Source of the DNA: Thiobacillus sp.
Lineage (GTDB): Bacteria; Pseudomonadota; Gammaproteobacteria; Burkholderiales; Thiobacillaceae
Length of the DNA: 8,052 nt
Direction of reading: 5' to 3'
NCBI GenBank assembly: GCA_011391285.1
Contig: JAABQU010000003.1
Coordinates: 1-8,052, forward strand
Shown: positions 1-6,453 of the stretch, one piece after another
Layout: the number at the start of each line of letters is the position of its first letter
Position numbering within the stretch: position 1 is the stretch's first letter
Notes under the pieces: generated by a model
Told to the model about the DNA's origin: nothing
What the model saw: only the letters and a program-made list of their open reading frames with translations
Databases searched by the model: none
Made by a program: the position numbers and the translations under genes

Positions 1-2118
1 GTGCCTGGTTCCGCTGCCGCCGTGGCCGCGCCTGAATCGAAAACGCCGGCTGCGCAGCCGCTGCAAATCACGCTGGCGCGCTTTGCGCTGGAGGCTGTCA
101 ATGTCGGCTTCAGCGACCAGACCCCCCTCCGGCCGGTCACGCTCGACCTGGTCGACGGCTTCGTCAAGGCAGGCGACCTCAATCTGGATCTGACGCGCCC
201 GGTGCCGCTCGAGGCCGGATTTTTGATCAGGCAGGGCGGGCGGTTCGTTGCCAGCGGCACCCTGGCGCCCACACCCTTGCAAGGTTCGATGGCACTCAAG
301 CTCGCCGGCGTGTCGCTCAAACCGTTTGCGCCTTACCTCAACTCGATCGTCCGGCTGAATCTCAACCGCGGCACAGCGGGCGCATCCGGCACGCTCAAGC
401 TGGCGTCCCGCAGCGACCAACCCCTGTCGCTCGCTTTCGACGGCGGCTTCAGCGTGGACACGCTCGACATTACCGAAGAAGAAAGCGGCGCGTCCTTCCT
501 CGGCTGGGAGCGTCTGGCGAGCCGTGACCTGAAAGTGGGGCTGGCCCCCAATCGGGTGCATATGGACATGCTGCGCGCGACCGCGCCTTTCGCGAAAATT
601 CTCATCCACGAAGACGGCCGGCCCAATATCCAGAAGCTGATGCGGAACCCGCCGGCCGGCACCGTTCCCGCGTCGGCTGCCGTACACGCAAAGCAGGCAG
701 CGACCGCCGAAAAAGGTCCGGACAAAGCTGCCAGCGCGCCGCCTGCAGCAAGGGCCCGCGGCCCCGCCCGGGCGGACGCCACGCCGCCTGCTTTTCCACT
801 TGAAATCGAACAGGTGCGTATCGACAACGGCAAGCTGGACTTTGCCGACCTGTCACTGACGCCCAAATTCGGCGCGCTGATACATGCCCTGTCCGGCGTA
901 ATCAACGGGGTGTCCACCGACCCCGACGCTGTCGCGCAGTTGGAGCTGGACGGCAAGGTGGATGCGTACGGCTCGGCGCGGATTCGCGGTACCGTGCAGC
1001 CGTTCAAGGCGACCGAATTCACCGACATCACGCTCACGTTCCGCAATCTGCAAATGGCCGGCCTGACGCCGTACTCAGGCAAGTTCGCCGGCCGCCGCAT
1101 CGAATCCGGCACGCTGTCGGTCGACCTCGAATACAAGGTCAAGGCGCGCCAGCTGGCAGGCGAAAACAAGTTTGTCATCAACAAACTGAAGCTGGGCGAG
1201 CGGGTCGAAAGCCCGAGCGCGAAGAACCTGCCGCTCGATCTGGCCATCGCCCTGCTGGAAGACAGCAACGGCATCATCGACCTCGACCTGCCGGTGTCCG
1301 GCAACCTCGACGACCCCCAGTTCAGCTACGGCAGGATCATCTGGAAAGCGATCGTCAATGTGCTGACCAAGCTGGTGACGGCGCCGTTCCGCGCGCTGGG
1401 CAAACTGCTCGGCGTCAGCTCGGAAAAGCTCGAGTCCATCGACTTCGATCCCGGCAGCAGCGCGCTGCTGCCGCCCGAGCAGGAGAGGCTCAAGATCCTC
1501 GCCGAGGCCCTGGCCAAGCGGCCCGCGCTGGCCCTGACGCTGGAGCCCGGCTACGACCCCGAGGCCGACCGGCGCGCCCTGCAGGAACGGGCCATGCGCC
1601 ACGAAGCGCTTGCCGTGGCCGGCATCAAGCTGGCTCCGGGCGAAGCGCCCGGCCCGGTGGATGTCAACCATTACAAAATTCAGACCTGGCTCGAAGACCG
1701 CTACGCCGAGCGCGCCGGCAAGGAAGACTACAAGCAACTGCGCGCCAGCTACCGGGACAAGGACGCGGGCGCCGCCACGCGCGTGTTGGACAGCGAGCTG
1801 ATCGAGCGGTTGGGCCGCCGCTTTAAATCACGCGACGAGGGCCCTGCCTCGGCCTTCCACGCCGAGTTGCTCGAGCGGCTGACCCAGCAGACGAAAATCG
1901 ACGACGACGCCCTGCTCAAACTCGCCGCGGCGCGTGGCCAGGTCATGCGCGACGCGCTTGCCCAATCGGGCCTCGACACCGGCCGCGTCGGCGTATCCGA
2001 CCCCGTCAAACAGGCTGCCAGGGACAAGCAGGTAGCAAGCAAGATGAGTCTGGGGGCGGGCAAAAGGGTCGCCGTCGAACCTGCGCCTGCCGCTCAACCC
2101 ACCCCGTCAGCACCGTGA
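1..2118 (+). CDS. DUF748 / AsmA-like envelope protein, C-terminal part (5' end outside window)
   Basis: The frame is open to the left edge, so the GTG at base 1 is probably an internal valine rather than the start. Proteins of this type are usually longer, about 1,000 residues or more, with an N-terminal membrane anchor, and none is visible here. Residues about 20-215 and 265-465 are beta-rich, repeat-like segments typical of AsmA/DUF748 proteins. The most characteristic stretch is about 409-463 (LPLDLAIALLED, then IIDLDLPVSGNLDDPQFSYG). An Ala/Pro-rich, charged linker (about 217-265) separates the two halves. After about 478 the protein becomes charged and helical, beginning with a short OmpA-like FDPGSSALLPPEQERL segment, and it ends in an Ala/Pro tail. 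Related proteins are thought to span the periplasm and help lipid movement or outer-membrane integrity; the role here is inferred. A 180-bp gap separates it from the next gene, so it is probably not part of the signalling cluster. Confidence 0.8.
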   Translation: MPGSAAAVAAPESKTPAAQPLQITLARFALEAVNVGFSDQTPLRPVTLDLVDGFVKAGDLNLDLTRPVPLEAGFLIRQGGRFVASGTLAPTPLQGSMALKLAGVSLKPFAPYLNSIVRLNLNRGTAGASGTLKLASRSDQPLSLAFDGGFSVDTLDITEEESGASFLGWERLASRDLKVGLAPNRVHMDMLRATAPFAKILIHEDGRPNIQKLMRNPPAGTVPASAAVHAKQAATAEKGPDKAASAPPAARARGPARADATPPAFPLEIEQVRIDNGKLDFADLSLTPKFGALIHALSGVINGVSTDPDAVAQLELDGKVDAYGSARIRGTVQPFKATEFTDITLTFRNLQMAGLTPYSGKFAGRRIESGTLSVDLEYKVKARQLAGENKFVINKLKLGERVESPSAKNLPLDLAIALLEDSNGIIDLDLPVSGNLDDPQFSYGRIIWKAIVNVLTKLVTAPFRALGKLLGVSSEKLESIDFDPGSSALLPPEQERLKILAEALAKRPALALTLEPGYDPEADRRALQERAMRHEALAVAGIKLAPGEAPGPVDVNHYKIQTWLEDRYAERAGKEDYKQLRASYRDKDAGAATRVLDSELIERLGRRFKSRDEGPASAFHAELLERLTQQTKIDDDALLKLAAARGQVMRDALAQSGLDTGRVGVSDPVKQAARDKQVASKMSLGAGKRVAVEPAPAAQPTPSAP

Positions 2119-2165
2119 GAGCCGGCTCGTCGCGGGTGGTCGGGGCAATCAGTTCTGGTTTTAGG

Positions 2166-2195
2166 TAGACGGCCCGGCGTTATTCAAGATATAAA
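2166..2195 (+). promoter_or_regulatory. Possible sigma70 promoter of the FixJ-type regulator
   Basis: TAGACG (2166-2171) and TATAAA (2190-2195) are separated by 18 bp, a plausible -35/-10 pair lying in the AT-richer part of the 180-bp gap before the regulator at 2299. The -10 match is good and the -35 match is four of six. It would give a leader of about 95 nt. This is pattern matching only. Confidence 0.3.
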
Positions 2196-2199
2196 TGTC

Positions 2200-2226
2200 G
2201 ATTGATTGTTTTTGTCGTGGTCAATC
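2200..2226. promoter_or_regulatory. Dyad GATTGA-N15-TCAATC upstream of the regulator
   Basis: A perfect 6-bp inverted repeat with arms 2200-2205 and 2221-2226. It lies just downstream of the candidate -10 element at 2190-2195, where a bound protein could repress. The arms are short enough to occur by chance. Confidence 0.2.
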
Positions 2227-2258
2227 TGTAACAGCCTGGATGCCTCAGGCGATGCACT

Positions 2259-2269
2259 AGATTGAATCT
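2259..2269. promoter_or_regulatory. Perfect palindrome AGATTGAATCT near the regulator start
   Basis: An 11-bp odd palindrome (AGATT-G-AATCT) that ends 29 bp before the regulator's ATG. It shares the GATTGA core with the dyad at 2200-2226, which makes an autoregulatory operator conceivable. It does not resemble the 20-bp sites at 6271 and 6374. Confidence 0.25.
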
Positions 2270-2298
2270 GCCTTCCGCCCATACCGTTTGGTGATTAC

Positions 2299-2964
2299 AT
2301 GCATGCACAACCCGCCCAGGATGCCCAGCCAATGCGCGAGACTGGTGCGACTATCTTCGTAGTGGATGACGACGACGCCGTGCGTCGCAGTTTGACACGC
2401 CTGCTGCGTTCGGCGGGCTGGAACGCCGAAGCCTTTGCCTCGGCGGGCGATCTCCTGGAGCGTGCGCCCATCACTGGCCCGGGCTGCGTATTGCTCGACG
2501 TCAACATGCCGGGCATGAGCGGTCTCGAGTTGCAGGAACGCCTGTCCGATGCCGGCATCCCTCTGCCGGTGGTGTTTCTCACCGGAAAGGGCGACATCCC
2601 CATGAGCGTGCATGCAATGAAGCATGGCGCTGTCGATTTCCTGGTCAAACCCGTGGAAGAAAGTGTCCTGTTTCAGGCATTGGAGCAGGCCATCAGGCGC
2701 CAGGCTGCCGAGACCACGACCCGGCAGGGGCGCGACAGCATCCTGTTGCGGCTTGCCCTGCTCTCCATCCGTGAACGCGAGGTGCTGGAGCGGGTTCTGC
2801 AGGGGCGCCTCAACAAGCAGATCGCCTTCGAACTGGGCATCGCGGAAAAAACCGTGAAAGCGCACCGCGGCCGGGTCATGGAAAAGATGGAAGCCCATAC
2901 CATCGCCGAACTCGTCCACCTGTGCGATACGGTCGACATCGGGTTGTCGCAGCCTGTCGACTGA
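2299..2964 (+). CDS. FixJ/NarL-type response regulator (receiver + LuxR-type HTH)
   Basis: A 221-residue cytoplasmic transcription factor. The receiver (about 18-135) has the acidic pocket at D23-D26, the phospho-acceptor D67 (LLDVNMPGMSGLEL), T95 (FLTGKGD) and K117 in KPVE. The GKGDIPMSVHAMKHGAVDF stretch is typical of the FixJ/TtrR group. The DNA-binding domain (about 154-208) begins LSIREREVLERV and has a recognition helix around 183-197 (EKTVKAHRGRVMEKM). Length and order match the family. ATG 2299 has only a weak ribosome site; the in-frame ATG at 2332 has an AGGA 10 nt upstream and would remove 11 residues without touching the receiver, so the start is uncertain. It converges on the porin gene with 75 bp between the stops. 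It is the only DNA-binding regulator here, so it is the likely output of the kinase at the far end and a candidate binder of the sites at 6271-6393 (inference). Confidence 0.93.
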   Translation: MHAQPAQDAQPMRETGATIFVVDDDDAVRRSLTRLLRSAGWNAEAFASAGDLLERAPITGPGCVLLDVNMPGMSGLELQERLSDAGIPLPVVFLTGKGDIPMSVHAMKHGAVDFLVKPVEESVLFQALEQAIRRQAAETTTRQGRDSILLRLALLSIREREVLERVLQGRLNKQIAFELGIAEKTVKAHRGRVMEKMEAHTIAELVHLCDTVDIGLSQPVD

Positions 2965-3039
2965 TTCTGTTCGGTCTCGAACCAGGAAGCCGGGGCGCGG
3001 CGCAGTCCTTTGCGCAAGCTCGTTCCGATCGGCGGGAAC

Positions 3040-4428
3040 TCAGAACCGGATGCCCACGCGCACACCTGCAATGTAGGTGGTGTCCAGGTTCTGGAAGTTG
3101 CCGCTCGGGTCGAGTGCCTTGTTCAGCGCGGGCGAAATGATCTGCAGGCTGGGGCTGATGTTTAGCCAGGGCGTGACCGAGGCGTTGTAGTACATCTCGA
3201 CCGCGTCTTCATGGTCGAGTCCGAGATCAAACGTGTCGCGCAGGAAGGGAACGAAGTCGTCGCTGAATTCCGTGCGCGCCCAGCCGATCCCGAAATCGTC
3301 GCGCGGCCGTCCCGGCACCACACCCTTGCCAACCAGTCCCAGTGAGTAGCTGTATTTGATCGGATTCGCTTTTCCGTCACTCAAGCCTGCACTGAAAAAC
3401 ATCCCGATGCCGCGCTTGGGGTCGCCGGCGGGCTGCCAGACAAACTGTTCGAAACTGTAGACCGCCGCCCAGGTCTCGCTTTCCTGGTTCAACGGCGCGG
3501 CCGGGACGAGCAGACCGGGCGCATGCTTTTCAATGATTTCGACCAGGATCGGGCCAGGATCCCCGAGCCGCGGGAAACGCTCGGTCAGGAGCAGGCGCGC
3601 AATGTTCGACGGATCCTGGACGAGCGACGTGCGGTCCTTGTTGCTCCACGCGAAGGTCAGGTTCTGGTGGCCGGGAAGTCCGCCCGGCTTGATTTTCAGG
3701 TCGGCGCTGACGAGCGCCATCACGCCATCATTGAAGGCGTCGCCCAGATCGTCGTTCATGATGGTGCCATTCGGGTCCAGCACCATGGCCGCCAGGGTCA
3801 CGTCGTGCGAAGGCAGGTAGAGGGCGCCCGCGCCGTAGGCCGAGAGCGGCACCATGGCGAGCGCCAGCGGCATGTTGATCGAGGTGTTCAAAAAGCCGGT
3901 GGTGTAGTCGCCATGAAGCACGTTGGTCGGCGCGATCGAGTTGATCTTGCCGAGGAACACGCCGAAATGCTGGCTGAGGAACTGTGTGTAGGTGAGTTCC
4001 TGCAGGCCGGTATCCGTTTCGGTGGGACTCGGCAGCATCCAGGAGAGGTTGGCGGGCACCATGGCACCGGTATCCCGCATGATGTTATCGCCGAAACTGG
4101 TGACGGCCTGGACCTTGAAGAAGCCGCCTGCCCAGAGGCCCGCCTTTTGCGTATCCACGTTGAGCGTGGCGATGGCGTTGCCCCAGGCTCCGCTTTCTTC
4201 GTCTTTCCCCCCGCTGATGATTGTCTGCGGCATCCAGTAGAGGTCCAGGTCGAGCACCACGCCTTTCCTGGCCATGTCGTCCCGCGCTCCGCCCCAGTCG
4301 CCGGTGAGCCGGGGACGCGACGCAAGATCGCCGCCCCAGGTGTCGGGGGTGGCGTAGGGCATGGCATGCAGCGGGAGGGCGGCGCCGAGTGCGGACAGCA
4401 GGGCGGTCAGTCTGAACAGGTTTTTCAT
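3040..4428 (-). CDS. OprB-like carbohydrate-selective outer-membrane porin
   Basis: A 462-residue outer-membrane beta-barrel. I chose the ATG at 4428 because it gives a classic signal peptide (MKNLFRLTALLSALGAALPLHA, cleavage likely after A22) and has AAGGA 12 nt upstream; an ATG 63 bp further upstream would bury the signal peptide. The mature N-terminus carries the OprB-family hallmark RLTGDWGGARDDMARKGVVLDLDLYW (about residues 40-65). The C-terminus is VRVGIRF, ending in the aromatic residue recognised by the BAM machinery. Many alternating hydrophobic strands lie between. OprB proteins let sugars and other small polar solutes through the outer membrane; the solute here is unknown. It lies 72 bp downstream of the sulfatase on the same strand with no clear terminator between, so the two are probably co-transcribed. 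Confidence 0.87.
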   Translation of the reverse strand: MKNLFRLTALLSALGAALPLHAMPYATPDTWGGDLASRPRLTGDWGGARDDMARKGVVLDLDLYWMPQTIISGGKDEESGAWGNAIATLNVDTQKAGLWAGGFFKVQAVTSFGDNIMRDTGAMVPANLSWMLPSPTETDTGLQELTYTQFLSQHFGVFLGKINSIAPTNVLHGDYTTGFLNTSINMPLALAMVPLSAYGAGALYLPSHDVTLAAMVLDPNGTIMNDDLGDAFNDGVMALVSADLKIKPGGLPGHQNLTFAWSNKDRTSLVQDPSNIARLLLTERFPRLGDPGPILVEIIEKHAPGLLVPAAPLNQESETWAAVYSFEQFVWQPAGDPKRGIGMFFSAGLSDGKANPIKYSYSLGLVGKGVVPGRPRDDFGIGWARTEFSDDFVPFLRDTFDLGLDHEDAVEMYYNASVTPWLNISPSLQIISPALNKALDPSGNFQNLDTTYIAGVRVGIRF

Positions 4429-4440
4429 GGTATCGATCTT

Positions 4441-4445
4441 TCCTT
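4441..4445 (-). promoter_or_regulatory. Ribosome binding site of the porin gene
   Basis: On the minus strand this reads AAGGA, followed by AAGATCGATACC and ATG 4428. It supports the downstream start that exposes the signal peptide. Confidence 0.6.
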
Positions 4446-4500
4446 GAGTGTCGTCAATCGGGGGCCAGAGTTGAAGGTGTGCACCGGGCATTCCCCAGGG

Positions 4501-6171
4501 TTACAAGTCGTGGACGGCAGGGGTCGCCACCCAGCCGCCATCCACGCCGCCGGGCAGCATTTGTCCGACGTCCTCGCCCACTTCCTCGTCGATCAGCTTG
4601 TTCAGCTTGGCATTCATGGCCATGAGCAGATCGGCGTTCTTCTCCCGATTCAGCGCGAGGTTGTCGAGTTCGTGTGGGTCGTTCTGGTGGTCGAACAGCT
4701 CGACGTCGTTCAGTTCGAACAATTCTTCGATCAAGGTGGGCCGGTTGTGCTGCTTGGGTGAAAAGTAGCGCGTGAACTGGTAGCGGCCGTCGAACACGCT
4801 GCGGATGGCGCCGCGCTTGCGCATGTCCGGATGCAGGCCGGCTTCCTTGATCTTCGCCGCGCCGCCCGGTTGGTTGAGCAAAGCGCTTGCCTTTTGCAGG
4901 AAGCCGCCGTCCAGCGTGGCGAACATGTTGAAGCAGAACAGCTGGCCGTCGCGCACCGTGTCATGGCCTGCCTGCTCAGGAGCCGCGAGCACCGGCGAGA
5001 AGTCCTTGCCCGGCAGCGCTTGGGCGATCGCCGCCTTCTTCTCCGGGCTCGCGTTGGTGAGGGAGACCAGGGTCGGTGCGATGTCCAGGTGCGTCGTCAC
5101 GGCCTTGCAGCGCTTGCCGCCCGCGTAGGCCGGGTGCGACACGATCAGTGGCACGTTGTTCTGCTCGCGGTAGGAGGTGGTGCCCTTGCCGGTCATCTGG
5201 TGCGCGCCGTCGAGTTCGCCGTGGTCCGAGGTCAGGATGACGATGGTGTTGGAGGCGAGGCCGCGGTCCTCCAGTTCGTCGAGCACCGTCATGATGTGGC
5301 GGTCGACGTCGCGCAGCGCGTTGAGATAGAAGTTGTGCCGCTTGCGCCAGCGCCATGTCTCGTTCACCGGGGTGGGGCCGGTCATCACGCTGTCCGCGAT
5401 GCTGAAGTCGGTGTGCGCGGCGGGGCGGCCGGGCGCGTCGACCGCCTGGGAGAAGCTGGCCGGAAGCTCGAACTCCCACTGCGTGCGGTACATCTCGTGG
5501 TCCGGGTCGCCGGCGAGGTGGGTCAGGGCGTTTTTGCTCTGCACGGGCTGCCCCGGCTCGTCCGTGTCGTAGAACATCACGTCGTGCGGGTTGACCAGAT
5601 TCACCGCGAGGAACCACGGTTTTTGCTGCGCGGCAAGTTCCGCGGCCTTGCCGCGCAGCCAGCTTGCCGCGGCGGCGGCGATCATGCCGTCGTGCAGGTA
5701 GCCGCCCTGCGTGTGGGCGATGATGTCGCCGACCCCGAGGTAATCGGAAAAGCCGTAGGCCTCCATCTCCTTGGTGAAGAGCTTGGTCGGCGCGGCGAGC
5801 GTGTTGTCGGTCTCGAATTCCCGCGTGAGGTGCCACTTGCCCTTGTAGGCGGTGTAGTAGCCGGCTTCGCGCAGCAGGTGTCCGAGCGTCTTGAGGTCGG
5901 TCGACATGCTCTGCATCCAGGGGAAGTTCGTGTTGTCGAACATCCGGGTCTGCTGGATGTGAAGACCGGTATAAATCACCGAGCGCGAGGACGTGCACAC
6001 GCAGGAGTTGATGCGGTGGTTTTCGAACACGACGCCGCTCTTCGCCAGCCGCTCGTGGGCCGGCAGGCGGTAGTCGCTGGGGAGTTCATCCGGGCGGAAA
6101 TGGCGTTCCTGGTCCGTCAGGATGAACACGATGTTGTAGGGGCCGCCCGCGGCCTGATTGTCGTTTGCCAT
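4501..6171 (-). CDS. Sulfatase-family hydrolase, cytoplasmic, with C-T-S-S-R active-site motif
   Basis: A 556-residue protein of the alkaline phosphatase/sulfatase superfamily that hydrolyses a sulfate ester, or possibly a phospho- or phosphonate ester. Seen in order: the metal-binding NIVFILTDQ (D20; the second acidic ligand is Q21); NSCVCTSSRSVIYTGLH with C59 as the predicted formylglycine site and R63; GKWH (K112, H114); NPHD (H196); SDHGE (D316, H317) completing the metal site; and GKG (K329). The C-terminal FDGRYQFTRYF and LFDHQNDPHELDNLA stretches are typical of the family. The motif departs from the usual C-x-[P/A]-x-R because position 3 is serine. There is no signal peptide (MANDNQAAGGPYNIVF), so it should act in the cytoplasm, as choline sulfatase and Pseudomonas arylsulfatase do. 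ATG 6171 follows AAGGAAACGGAAG. It is the first gene of the probable operon with the porin and is read away from the divergent control region. The substrate is unknown. Confidence 0.9.
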   Translation of the reverse strand: MANDNQAAGGPYNIVFILTDQERHFRPDELPSDYRLPAHERLAKSGVVFENHRINSCVCTSSRSVIYTGLHIQQTRMFDNTNFPWMQSMSTDLKTLGHLLREAGYYTAYKGKWHLTREFETDNTLAAPTKLFTKEMEAYGFSDYLGVGDIIAHTQGGYLHDGMIAAAAASWLRGKAAELAAQQKPWFLAVNLVNPHDVMFYDTDEPGQPVQSKNALTHLAGDPDHEMYRTQWEFELPASFSQAVDAPGRPAAHTDFSIADSVMTGPTPVNETWRWRKRHNFYLNALRDVDRHIMTVLDELEDRGLASNTIVILTSDHGELDGAHQMTGKGTTSYREQNNVPLIVSHPAYAGGKRCKAVTTHLDIAPTLVSLTNASPEKKAAIAQALPGKDFSPVLAAPEQAGHDTVRDGQLFCFNMFATLDGGFLQKASALLNQPGGAAKIKEAGLHPDMRKRGAIRSVFDGRYQFTRYFSPKQHNRPTLIEELFELNDVELFDHQNDPHELDNLALNREKNADLLMAMNAKLNKLIDEEVGEDVGQMLPGGVDGGWVATPAVHDL

Positions 6172-6194
6172 GACTTCCGTTTCCTTGATCGGTT

Positions 6195-6223
6195 ATTTCA
6201 TGAGGAACGCATGGCACGGCCAA
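6195..6223 (-). promoter_or_regulatory. Possible sigma70 promoter of the sulfatase-porin operon
   Basis: On the minus strand TTGGCC (6223-6218) and TGAAAT (6200-6195) are 17 bp apart, each matching consensus at four of six positions. Transcription would begin near 6188, giving a short leader. Poor matches suit a promoter that needs an activator, and the 20-bp site at 6271-6290 would sit roughly 83-102 bp upstream of that start. Unverified. Confidence 0.3.
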
Positions 6224-6270
6224 GGCGCACTCGATTCAATGCCAAGGTAAGCCAGAAGCCGGGGAGGGGG

Positions 6271-6290
6271 AATTGGACTTTGGTCTTATT
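6271..6290. promoter_or_regulatory. Candidate operator, copy 1 (sulfatase side)
   Basis: The 20 bp AATTGGACTTTGGTCTTATT is, as its reverse complement, 18/20 identical to the site at 6374-6393. Its own dyad is AAT-N2-GAC-N6-GTC-N2-ATT, with one mismatched pair relative to copy 2. It lies 99 bp upstream of the sulfatase start. The form, a palindrome of about 20 bp with a 4-bp centre, suits a dimeric HTH regulator of the NarL/FixJ type. I do not recognise it as a named operator. Confidence 0.6.
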
Positions 6291-6373
6291 GGCATCGATC
6301 CCCATCTGGCGTGTCAGGCGTGTTTCGCGCCGGGACATGCGGTTGGGGCGGCGACGGCGTGAGTGGGCGGGGG

Positions 6374-6393
6374 AATGAGACCAAAGTCTAATT
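6374..6393. promoter_or_regulatory. Candidate operator, copy 2 (receiver side)
   Basis: The 20 bp AATGAGACCAAAGTCTAATT has perfect dyad symmetry in AAT-N-AGAC-N4-GTCT-N-ATT. It is the near-exact inverse of copy 1, and the two centres are 103 bp apart, close to a whole number of helical turns. It ends 60 bp before the receiver gene's GTG and overlaps the candidate -35 element at 6392, the usual placement for a class II activator. The AT-rich ends stand out from the GC-rich surroundings. Confidence 0.65.
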
Positions 6394-6420
6394 GTCCCGC
6401 GCGGAGCAAGCGCCTAACTT
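6392..6420 (+). promoter_or_regulatory. Possible sigma70 promoter of the stand-alone receiver gene
   Basis: TTGTCC (6392-6397) and TAACTT (6415-6420) are 17 bp apart. The -35 matches four of six positions and the -10 only three, so this would be an activator-dependent promoter at best. Its -35 overlaps the end of operator copy 2. Confidence 0.25.
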
Positions 6421-6441
6421 CAGGCTTCCCTACACACGAGC

Positions 6442-6445
6442 GGAG
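6442..6445 (+). promoter_or_regulatory. Ribosome binding site setting the GTG start of the receiver gene
   Basis: GGAG lies 8 nt before the GTG at 6454. No ATG occurs in frame before the conserved acidic residues of the receiver domain, so this site supports the GTG start. Confidence 0.6.
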
Positions 6446-6453
6446 CGCCGGTA

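Noticed and set aside
333..1304. A 323-codon minus-strand open frame inside the DUF748 gene
   Set aside because: It is Ser/Arg/Ala-rich with no domain, and the plus-strand frame shows the DUF748 pattern throughout this span.
2119..2128. Palindrome GAGCCGGCTC just after the DUF748 stop codon
   Set aside because: It has no loop and no T-run, so it cannot form a standard terminator, and a 10-bp GC palindrome is unremarkable in this DNA.
2969..2982. Hairpin GTTCG-GTCT-CGAAC between the convergent regulator and porin genes
   Set aside because: The 5-bp stem has no following T-run on either strand, so it is too weak to call a terminator.
4453..4459. GTCAATC between sulfatase and porin as a shared operator with 2220-2226
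   Set aside because: A 7-mer is expected about this often by chance in 8 kb on two strands, and the flanks do not match.
4429..4491. N-terminal extension of the porin to an ATG at 4491
   Set aside because: It would put 21 residues (MPGAHLQLWPPIDD...) in front of a complete signal peptide, and the ATG at 4428 has its own ribosome site.
3523..4761. A 412-codon plus-strand open frame opposite the porin and the end of the sulfatase
   Set aside because: It spans two real genes and their gap in antisense, and its composition is that of a shadow frame. The porin's signal peptide and OprB hallmark are on the minus strand.
4976..5998. A 340-codon minus-strand open frame overlapping the sulfatase in another frame
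   Set aside because: It is Arg/Pro/Gln/His-rich, as a frame-shifted reading of the sulfatase would be, and has no start signal or motif.
6212..6226. A sigma54-like element, TGGCACG followed by GC at the correct -24/-12 spacing, plus strand
   Set aside because: The -12 half is AGGC rather than TTGC, it lies 228 bp from the gene it faces, and no sigma54 activator is present in the window.
4831..6378. A 515-codon plus-strand open frame opposite the sulfatase
   Set aside because: It mirrors the sulfatase in antisense, has no recognisable motif and is rich in V, R, H and G as expected for a shadow frame in GC-rich DNA. The sulfatase on the other strand has all its catalytic residues.
6271..6393. 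The inverted 20-mers as ends of a small non-autonomous transposon (MITE)
   Set aside because: No target-site duplication flanks them, each copy is itself a dyad, and they sit at operator positions in a divergent promoter region. Operators explain them better.
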